Shown: positions 1 through 8,492 of the stretch, piece by piece
How the letters are laid out: every line of letters begins with the position of its first letter
Numbering within the stretch: position 1 is the stretch's first letter
NCBI GenBank assembly: GCA_027600665.1
Contig: JADGJL010000615.1
Location: forward strand, 1-17,160
Origin: Irineochytrium annulatum
Lineage: Eukaryota > Chytridiomycota > Chytridiomycetes > Chytridiales > Chytridiaceae
Direction: 5' to 3'
Length of the DNA stretch: 17,160 nt
Program-made: the position numbers and the translations under genes
The notes under the pieces: generated by a model
Databases searched by the model: none
What the model saw: the letters and a program-made list of their open reading frames with translations, nothing else
What the model was told of the DNA's origin: nothing

Positions 1-1680
1 CGGGAGGAGCTGCGCCGTCGTCTTCGCCACGCGCTGCGGTGCGACGGGTTTAGGTTTAAGCGGTTCGACGGTTGGCGGGGACGCTTTTTCAGCGGATTCG
101 GGGTTGATGTGGAACTCGTCTTGCTTCTCGGGAAGGATCTCGGATTTTGATCGTCGCAGGTGAGGCATGACGCGCTTTGGCGCGATCGGGCCGACGGTGT
201 CCAGCTCCGTCGCTGCAGGCGGGGGCTCGATCAGGTCCGGGATGGGCGAGGGCGATGGCGACGGGTACACCGCCTCCTGCACGCTCTCCAGCGGCTCCAG
301 GGACGGGGACGCGGACCTGGTCGGGACACGGGTTGGCAAATGCCCGCTCTCCCTGAACGTGGCACGGATGCTGTGCCTCCGCGGAGGCGGCACGATGTTC
401 CCATCCTCCGCGACAACGGGGAACGACCCCTCGTCGTCAAGGTCATCCGTGAGTGCGTCGTCGTCGGACCCGTCGGCTGTCGCGTCGCGGACCGACAGCG
501 GACGGTTCGCGAGCGCCTCGGCCAGGGCCTGCTGGGCCCGGGCGGCGCCGTCCAAGTGGGCGGCGGCCGCCGCACTGGAGGAGGTGTCGGAGTGGGAGGA
601 AATGGCATCGTCCTCGCGGGCGTGCTGCGCGACTGACCCGGCGAAGGGCCAAAAGGAGGAGGAGCCTCGCCGTGCCGTGTTGGTGGCAGGAGGGTGGTAG
701 GGTGCTGGTGAGAGAGGGCTGTTGACTGCTGAGGCGGGGTGTAGTGTTGTCGCGGGGTTGGGGGAGGTGGGTTCGGGCGCGGCGGTGAACGAGTCCGAGA
801 CCCATGTGAGGATGCGAGAGAGGGTGTCTTCGGATGGCGGCGCGACGCTTGCGGCCACAGGGTGCGCGTTCGGGGAGAGAGATGAGCCACGCTCGGAGCT
901 TGTCATGCTAGCGGCGGCCAAGGACGGGTTGGAGGACCGCTTCGACAAGGTTTGACTGCCGCTGGCGTTTGCAGGGTCAGGCGGGATGGGGGAGGAGGTC
1001 GCGGACCGGTTCGGCCGGCCAAGGTCGAGGTGGTTAGACAGGGGAGGTGAGGGAAACGGGCTCCGATCGCGCTGGGAGTCGTGGATGGCGTGGTAGACGT
1101 CCGTGAGAAGGATGCCGAAAGCAAGCTCGACGTTCCTGTCCTCGAGCGCAGAGACCTCCATGAAGAAGAACCCTTGCGCCAGCGCATAGGCCTGCGCCTC
1201 CGCCGCAGTGACTTCCCGGTATGGTTCGCTCTCCCGCTCCGCCTTATTTCCGACGACCATGATGGTCGGCGGCAGGCCTTTGTTAGACTTTGCTTTGAAA
1301 TCTCTAATCCACCGGCGGATCCCCATAAACGACTCCCGGTTCGTAATGTCGTATACCACCAGTGCGCCAGTGGCCAGGGCCCAGTAAGACTGGATGATGG
1401 GCCGAAACCGCTCAAGACCCGACGTGTCGACTATTTGGGCCTTCACGAGCTTTCCAGTCGAGATCTTCACCATGTGCGTCGCGAAGTCAATGCCTGATGT
1501 CGGAAGATAGTTCTGTTTGGCGAAAGTATCAGATTCCACCGGTCGGCTTGTCTACCTGCAGCCAAAGTCTATACGAACCTCTCGGAACGTCTTCCGCACG
1601 AGCCGCGAGAACAGCTGAGATTTCCCAACCTCGCTGTCCCCGAGCACCATGATTTTGACGTTGATGATGTCGATGTCCAT
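1..1680 (-). CDS. Rab/Ras-like small GTPase with a long C-terminal extension (partial, runs off left edge)
   Basis: Two exons: 1680-1579 (34 codons) and 1512 down to the left edge (504 codons, no stop), around a 66-nt intron (1513-1578, GTTCGT...CAG). The join is phase 0 and restores the Rab-like switch I region, TFRE followed by NYLPTSGIDF. The ATG at 1680 sits in a good context (AAAATGG). The G domain spans about residues 8-180: P-loop GDSEVGKS (14-21), switch I Thr39, switch II DTSGLERF (63-70), NKAE (123-126), and EVSAL as the G5 motif. The family binds and hydrolyses GTP to control vesicle traffic. Two key positions differ: Leu67 replaces the catalytic Gln, and Glu126 replaces the Asp of NKxD. 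After about residue 180 comes a Ser/Pro/Ala/Asp-rich, probably disordered tail of over 350 residues, with acidic and basic patches. The C-terminus, where a prenylation cysteine would lie, is outside the window. The domain is certain; the subfamily is not. Confidence 0.85.
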
Positions 1681-2674
1681 TTTCCTTTGCTGGCGTCGGT
1701 CTAATCTCTAATCTACGACACCCGTCCACCAGGAGCAGCTCCGAGCTCCTCCTTCTATCACCGCTCTCCGTCAGCAAATCCCGATGTCTCAATCCCAGCT
1801 CCTCGGTCCGCGCTTCGGTCCAGCTCCAAGACGTCCAGGTTTGTTAAGGGCGGCAGGGCCCAGGCCGGCTAAATTCAGGCTGTAGATGTCGACGGCCTCG
1901 AAGGATCCCCGACGGACGGGAGACGTGACCTCGACGAGCAGAGGGCGCTTAGGGCAGGGGACGAAAGCTGGGGATCGGGGACGAGGATGGAAGCTCCCCA
2001 CTGCGCTGTTCTGCACCAAAACCGAATGTGTTTCAGTCAAACGTAAAATGACATGGCAGTTGGCAGGCTTGCTTAACGACCACGCTCAGCCGTCCAGTCG
2101 GGTCCCTCGCCGACAACCGACACTTTGTCGCTCGTCGGCCCCCGCCCCTGACCCCCGTCGCTGTCGTGGAACGCCTTTCCCACGCGACGCCGTTTTCGAC
2201 ACTCATCGTTCGACCGTCCTCAGCTCCCTCCCTTCCTAAGCAGCCCATGTCCTTTCGCCATCTCGCTATTGGAAATGGACGCTGACCTCACGCGAGCTTC
2301 GGTTCGGGATATTATTGATTGAGGTGGCGGAGAGAGAAAGAGAAGAAGCGCGACTGCGTCGAACTCGCTGAATGCCAGCCCGTCAGCCACCAGTCATTTG
2401 CCAGCCCTCTTTCCTGCGTTGAGCGTGGTATACCAGGTGGCTTTTATTGCATTGCATTGCATTGGATTGTCATTCTGACTGCGAGGGAAACCTGTCAGGA
2501 TTCAGCACAGCCACTAAAGCAGGCGGAGTTTGAAGTGCCTGGTGGAACGAAGACACATGCGTTCGGGAAGACGGATAATCATAATCATATTATATTAATA
2601 CATTATTAAATACATACAACTACAAATCAGTTCAAAAATACAGTGCGATCCACACCCTCCCCATCTCATTTTGC
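1681..2674. other. Intergenic: GTPase promoter side and 3' flank of the first membrane-protein gene
   Basis: About 1 kb without a convincing gene. The half near 1681 should hold the GTPase promoter (minus strand). The half near 2600 is the 3' flank of the gene ending at 2675 and turns AT-rich at 2580-2640. A minus-strand AATAAA (complement of 2443-2448) could be a polyadenylation signal but lies about 230 nt past the stop. Three perfect ATTGC units and a fourth imperfect one lie at 2446-2465. Short open frames here have no domain or coding character that I can recognise. Confidence 0.5.
2446..2465. repeat. Short tandem repeat, ATTGC x3 plus ATTGG
   Basis: Three perfect ATTGC pentamers followed by one imperfect copy, in the noncoding spacer. 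It is a small microsatellite that overlaps the end of a possible minus-strand AATAAA. No function is evident. Confidence 0.8.
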
Positions 2675-5103
2675 TCAGAACTTTCGCCCAACCTGATATG
2701 TGCGGACATCCATGAACACACCTGTGTCGGCAATGATGTAATCGCCCGCGACCGTGATGATGGATGCACACAGGTACACATAACCGTTGAACGATATGCC
2801 CGCCCCCGTGAAATACTCCAGGGCGTCCGCGTAATCAAAGCCGAGCATCAACGTGTCAAAGTGGGCCGACGCGGCGTCGACGACCAGGCCCGCCGCGAAC
2901 AAGAAAGCGAACCGCTCGGTCGCCTGCACGGTGGTCACCAGGCCGCAGTAGGACGCCCACTGGCTGGCATCCGGGAGCGTCACGAAGAGGATCATGACGA
3001 TGTAGGCCATGATGCGGCCGACCGTCTCGCCGAGCATGACGCCAAAGTTGAGGTAGCCATACTTTATGGAGGGGTCGAGAGGTTCGAAGGGGTCGTCGGC
3101 GCACAGTGGTGGTGGCGCTTGATCGGCCAGGGAGGCGGAAGAAGAAGAGTCCTTTTCTGGCGCGGGTTCCTCCGCGTCCACGGCGAGCGACGAGCCCGGT
3201 TCGTTGGCAGAACCGCATTCTGATGGGATGGGTCGCAGCCCCGTGCTCGATTCGTTTTTCTCCTGAAGGCCAGTATGGAAGCGGCTGGACACTTGCGACT
3301 CCTGCCTCGGATGGAGCCGCCTCATGCTAGGGATGCCGAAGGACGATGTCGAACCGCGCAGCTCCCCGCTCGTGTTCACCTCCGATGGCCGATCGCCGGC
3401 CCCGAAGATGACGGCCGCAAAACCGGCGTTCCCGCCGTCCGTCAGAGCAGCAATCCCTTTCGCTAATCAATCCCGTAGAAGAGGAGCTTGATTAGATATA
3501 TATGCGCGGGCCGTATTTTAAAAATACTCACGCATCTCGTTGGCGTGGAGGTTCGCCCGTAGTAATGTCGGCCCGCTCGCGGAATTCATCGCCGTGACTG
3601 GTGCGACGCGCTTATCGGAACTAATGGCGTCGTCGGACGCCACCACCACGACCTCAGCGTCCTCACTTTTAGGCATGATCTGGGTGGTGACCATCACTGC
3701 TGGGACGTCCTCAACATCGACAACAGCCTTCGTCTTCATGGCCTTCCTCCTCTGGACCCTGAAATGCAGGCAGAGGATGACACGTTGGATGAGGGTGATG
3801 GCGAAAGACTCTGCGGCCGAGATATAAAACAGCGTATCGCTTACAATCGCCGAGAATGAGAACACATGTGGAGATAAGAAACCAAATTAAAATTACCTTG
3901 GCGACCGAAGCGTGAGAAGGTTTCCGGCCATCCCCCACGCGAGGTCAAAGGCCATCGTGTACATCAGCTGCGCCATGAACAGGTTTCGTTCCTGGACTTT
4001 CGTGTGCACGGCCGGCGGATTCCTCCCTGGTAGGCGGCAAGATCGTAGATAGTGAGGAGACGGGCGGAAACAAAAAACACGAATAGGCCAACAATGCCGC
4101 TGCGTCCACTTACATGCGCCAATGACTCTGCTTTGAAGGTAAACGTTGACGAACTTTATCAGCGGCGCGCCGAAAGCGATGACGGTTCCGTAAATAAAGG
4201 CGGTGTTTGATGCGATGACAGAGTCGGTGTTTAACAGCAACTCGTAGCGGAGGTTCGTGAACGTAAACATCGCCACAACGGCCGCGCTGACAGATGTGCT
4301 ATCAGTTTTGAATTGCTCTGGAGCGCAGACCACCGCTTCCCGAATTAAAGCGAAAAGACACCACTTACACATTAAAGTTCACAAGAGTTAAGACGGTGAT
4401 GAAGTTGATAATGCTTCTTATCACATTGCCGAGGAGCGGCGCGCGTTTCGTCCAGTGACTACCCAATGAACTGGTAAAGATAGCCACCACCGTAAGACCC
4501 GGCATCAGGATCTTACGAACGAGGATATAAGCCGATTTTTAGAATATATGTTTTTCTTTCATTTAAACGTTACCTCCGCGAAGAATGCCAATGAGTCTAG
4601 GCTCTTGAACTCGACCCATGCGACGATGATCCCAACGAACCCGAGCGCGCAGATAATGGTAGAGTCCACCTTCATTTAGGAGGAAAAGATCCAAACAAAA
4701 TATAAAAAAAAAGGGCAGGGCGTCAAGTCAATTGCGATGAAAACGAACGTGGAGCCGTCCAAAGCCGGAGGTGGGGGGAACTCACAATGGGCGTGAACAA
4801 GAACTTGTTCATCGCGAACAGAGAGAACGACTGAAACCTGGCCGCGAAGACGGTGGTGAGGCCGAACACGACGGCCGACGCCTTGAACGGCATCAGGCGG
4901 ACGGAGGGGGACGACGCGTCGTCCACCCCGGCGCCGGCGGCAGGACCCGGGCCCGGCGCGACGCAGCCGTATCGAAAGCAGAGCGCCAGGAGCGCGATCG
5001 CGGCCCCGTTCACGACGGTGAAGAGCAGCGAGATCCTCAGCATGGGCAGGATGATGACGGAGATGGCCCTCCATGGCGCCCGCGCGGCCGCGATTCCTGG
5101 CAT
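2675..5103 (-). CDS. Multi-pass membrane protein of unknown family, tandem paralog 1 (651 aa)
   Basis: Seven exons: 5103-4786, 4669-4574, 4511-4369, 4286-4114, 4026-3897, 3839-3532, 3462-2675; stop TGA. All six introns are GT-AG, and the summed exons are in frame for 651 residues. The protein is mostly hydrophobic, with roughly ten membrane segments. Eight or so precede a poorly conserved hydrophilic loop (about residues 320-500, Ser/Glu/Pro-rich, basic QRRK at its start). The best conserved C-terminal part follows, with GYLNFGVMLGETVGR, LPDASQWASYCG and GFDYADALEYF. I do not recognise the family, so no transport or receptor role is claimed. The start is the first residue shared with the neighbouring paralog (MPG-AAARAPWRA). 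The frame is also open upstream to an ATG at 5412, so a product 103 residues longer cannot be excluded. Compared with its paralog it carries a Gly/Ala-rich insertion of about ten residues near residue 55. Confidence 0.8.
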
Positions 5104-5694
5104 CGGTGTGTGGTCCCCCGGTTGGTTTGGACCTGATCGAGGGGGGCGGGGGAAGTGGAAGGCCCCCCTTCTAGCTTTCAAGCGATGGCGCCCCCCCACT
5201 GAGGTTGGGGAGAGTGATGTGATACTCGATGGGGCGAATAGGGCGACCCGTGGGCCTTGCAGATCTTTAACTCGTCGGTGGTAATGGCAGGCCCGGGCTC
5301 GGAGGTACGCTTGTTCCGTTAATCTGTGAATCGAGGACCGCATACTGTAAATCACGCGAATCCATTTTTGAGTTCGAGTGGAAGTGTTCACATGCATCGG
5401 AAGCAACTTCATATCAAGGGAGATATCCTAAGGCCCGAAACCCAGGAACTGAAAAGCTGTGCGCAAATATAAGGTCTAATTCGATTGCAGAATAACTGCA
5501 ATGATTGATTGTCCTCAAACGATTCTTTGCAGAAATCCGTATTTGCGTTCAGCCCAATGCTTCCTAAGATTTTTGCGGCCGTTGCTTAATGTGTGTCTCT
5601 GAATTTTAAATAATCTTTGCTCACTATATCATTGGTATCTTTGAATATACAGTACTATCAATTTGCAAGTCATTCACGTCCCTTTGCTAATCCA
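5104..5694. other. Intergenic spacer between the two membrane-protein paralogs
   Basis: The part next to 5104 is the presumed promoter or 5' UTR of paralog 1, and the AT-rich part at 5440-5690 is the 3' flank of paralog 2. It contains a block (about 5258-5315) that resembles a block at a similar distance upstream of paralog 2 (about 8119-8173). The minus-strand frame of paralog 1 stays open up to 5412, but the matching paralog 2 sequence is in a different frame relative to its start. The block is therefore more likely noncoding. Confidence 0.5.
5258..5315 (-). promoter_or_regulatory. Upstream block shared by both membrane-protein paralogs (copy 1)
   Basis: On the minus strand this block contains AAAGATCTGCA, which is also found upstream of paralog 2, and a second matching stretch around GCGTAC/GCGTAT about 40 nt away. 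It lies about 155 nt before the chosen start codon, against about 134 nt in the paralog. This suggests a retained promoter or 5' UTR element, or simply leftover similarity from the duplication. Confidence 0.35.
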
Positions 5695-7985
5695 TCACAC
5701 CGATCGGCCGCTTTGATATGTACCGACATCGAAGAACACGCCGGTATCGGCAACAATGTAATCACCTAAGACGATGATTATGGATGCACACAGATACACA
5801 TAACCATTGAATGAGATTCCCGCGCTCCTAAAATACTCCACGGCGTCAGCATAATCAAATCCCAGCATCGACGAGTCGAAATGGGCCGACACGGCATCGA
5901 CGATCAGACCCGTCGCAAAGAGGAACGCGAATCGCTCGGTCGCCTGCACGGTGGTCACCACGCCGCAGTAGGACGCCCACTGGCTCGCGTCTGGCAGCGT
6001 CACGAACAGGATTATTACGATAAAGGCCATTATCCGGCCGACCGTTTCGCCAAGCATGACGCCGATGTTGAGGTAGCCATACTTGACACATGGGTCGAGG
6101 GGCTTGAAGGGCTCGTCGTAATATGCCGGTGGCGGGTTCTCGGTCAGGGAGGCGGTAGTATCTTCTGGCGTGGCGTCGACCGCAGCTTCGGCGGCGGACG
6201 GAGGTTCCACTTCGATGGCGGGTTCAGAACCCGGTGGCATGGGACGTAGCTCCGTGGCCGATTCGTTCCTCTTCGAGAGACCAGCATTGGAGTGGCCGGA
6301 CACTTGCGACGCTTCCCGTGGATGTAGCTGACTGCCGCTTATATTGCTGACCCGCCGCGTGCTCGCAAAGCCGATGGTGGATTTTGACGGGCGAACATCC
6401 CAGCTCGAGGACACCTCGGATGGTCGATCGCCGGCCCCGAAGATGACGGCAGCGAAACCGGCGTTACCGCATTCGGTTAGTGCGGCAATGCTCTTCGCTG
6501 AAAACGCCAAGAAAGTTTAATGAGACCTTGACAGTTTTTTTAAAGTAGTGCAATTTTTTGAGTCCTCACGCATATCACTGGCGTGGATGTTCGACCTCGT
6601 AATTGATGGGTTCAGGGATGTCGTCTCCATAACCGCATCAGTTAATGAAGCCGCAACCACAACAACCTCAGCGCCATCGCCTGGGGGCATGACCGCGGTA
6701 GCGACTACCGCTGCGACGTCCTTCTCAACATCGACGACGGCCATCGCCTTCATAGCTTTTCTCCTTTGGGCCCGGAAAAGCAGGCAGAAGACGGCACGCT
6801 GAATGAGCGTGAGGGCGAACGACTCCGCGGCTGAGATATAAAAGAGCTCATCGCTACATCGCGAGGATGAGATCTATACTGACAAAACTAGCAAATCGCA
6901 CCTGGGCGACCGAAGCGTGAGCAGGTTCCCAGCCGTTCCCCACACGAGGTCAAAAGACACGCCGTACATCAGCTGGGCCATGAACAGGTTCCGTTCCTGG
7001 ACCTTTGTGTGCACGGCCGGCGGAATCCTCCCTGGCGGCCATATTCGATAGTGAGGAGGCACAATTTATAATGCGTCAACATCCGCTGCGCTACTTACAT
7101 GCGCCAATGATTTTGCTTTGAAGGGTGACGTTGACGAACTTTATCAGCGGCGCGCCGAAAGCGATGACGGTCCCGTAAATGAAAGCGGTGTTTGAAGCAA
7201 TGACCGAGTTGGCGTTTGACAGTAACTCGTAGCGCAGGTTCGTAAATGTAAACATCGCCACGACGGCCGCGCTGGGAGTTAAACTCAGTCACGCTGGCGG
7301 TTAACCGCTGCAAAACCTGCGAAGGCACTTACAAGTTTATGTTCATGAGGCATAAAATGACGAAGAAGTTGATGATGCTTCTTATCAGATTGCCAACAAG
7401 GGGCCCTCCCTTTATCCAATGGCTGCCCAAGGCGGCTGTAAAAACACCGATCACCGCAATCCCCGGCAGCAGGATCTTAAAAAAAAGTTACGGTGAAGAA
7501 GTCACGGCTTAAATCTATAACCATAGGACATCAAGATGGCTTACCACCCCGAAAAATAACATATAGTCGAAGCCCTTGCACGCGACCCACACGATGACAA
7601 TTCCCGCGAATCCAAGCGCGCTAATAATGCTCGCGTCCAGCTTGGTTTGCGAGAGGTTTAGCATAGTACAAATAGCACGCAAGCCGGGGATACTCACGAT
7701 GGGCGCGATGAGGAACTTGTTCTTCGTGAACAAGCAGAAGGTTTGGAACCTTGCCGCGAAGTCTGTGAGGAGGCCAAAGACGATGGCCGATGACTTGAAC
7801 GGCATCAGGCGCAATGCGTCGATGGCGGCGGGACCCGGCGCGACGCAGCCGTATCGAAAGGCGAGTGCCAGGAGCGCGATCGCGGCCCCGGTCAGGACGG
7901 TGAAGAGCAAAGAGATCCTCAAGATGGGCAGGATGATGACGGAAATGGCCCTCCATGGCGCCCGCGCGGCCGCGAGTCCCGGCAT
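5695..7985 (-). CDS. Multi-pass membrane protein of unknown family, tandem paralog 2 (638 aa)
   Basis: Seven exons: 7985-7698, 7640-7545, 7475-7333, 7271-7099, 7031-6902, 6853-6570, 6497-5695; stop TGA. The summed exons give 638 residues. Every intron falls at the same place and phase as in the downstream paralog (phases 0, 0, 2, 1, 2, 1), and exons 2-5 have exactly the same lengths (96, 143, 173, 130 nt). This supports both models. The chosen ATG is the first one in frame. Hydrophobic segments run through residues 13-42, 100-146, 155-230, 245-300 and, after a hydrophilic loop of about 190 residues, 505-615. Conservation between the copies is patchy: exon 5 differs at 6 of 43 residues and the C-terminal 135 residues are very similar, but exon 2 matches at only 14 of 32 and the loop has diverged strongly. 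The family is unknown to me. Both genes point the same way, as expected from a tandem duplication. Confidence 0.82.
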
Positions 7986-8492
7986 CTTGCCTGATTGCTG
8001 GCGTGATAGGAAGGAGGCAAGCCCCCCCGCACCTGTTGGTGTTGGTGCTTGCCGCGGTCTGCTGAGTGTGTTGATTCCCAACTGCCCCCGGGGAATGACG
8101 TGGATGCGAGGGGTGTCCTGCAGATCTTTGAAAGAAAATCTTGCTGGCCTTTGCCCTGAGATACGCGTGCTGTTGAGCCTGCATAGAGAACTTGAACTCG
8201 GACGCGAAGGGTGTTTATGATGACACTTGTGTGGTTTGAAGCTGGGTGGAAGGAATTGACTTCCACACTTTTGGGATCTGTTACCACTACTCTCGTCGTA
8301 GACAGTTCTGTTTTATATGCTCTTGCAATTGCTCTTGCGTGTCCGCTCTATGTGAAAATAACCGAGAACGAAACCAAAAGAAGAAAAAAAAATAATAAAA
8401 ATTAACGAAAGAAAGTAGAAAGAATAAACGAACACGAACAAAAGAACTGGCGCATAATTTAGCACATCCAAAAAAGAAATCGCAAAAGGAAA
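7986..8492. other. Intergenic: promoter side of paralog 2 and 3' flank of the carboxypeptidase gene
   Basis: No gene is seen. The right half (about 8350-8480) is A-rich on the plus strand, hence T-rich in the 3' UTR of the carboxypeptidase transcript, and lacks a canonical AATAAA on the minus strand. The left half should hold the paralog 2 promoter and includes the shared upstream block at 8119-8173. Confidence 0.5.
8119..8173 (-). promoter_or_regulatory. Upstream block shared by both membrane-protein paralogs (copy 2)
   Basis: This is the counterpart of the block at 5258-5315, with the same AAAGATCTGCA core and a similar stretch around ACGCGTATCTCAGGGC at a comparable spacing. It lies about 134 nt upstream of the paralog 2 ATG and is not in frame with it. 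Confidence 0.35.

Noticed and set aside
160..955. Several overlapping open frames on the plus strand and in the other minus frames opposite the GTPase tail
   Set aside because: They are Arg/Pro/Gly-rich shadows of a GC-rich coding strand. The GTPase frame runs through the whole stretch without a stop and joins the recognisable G domain.
1886..2609. Open frames on both strands in the spacer left of paralog 1
   Set aside because: No motif, overlapping on both strands, and biased composition typical of chance frames in GC-rich DNA.
7986..8081. An upstream extension of paralog 2
   Set aside because: The frame is open but begins with TTG, not ATG. Similarity to paralog 1 in this frame begins only at MPG-AAARAPWRA.
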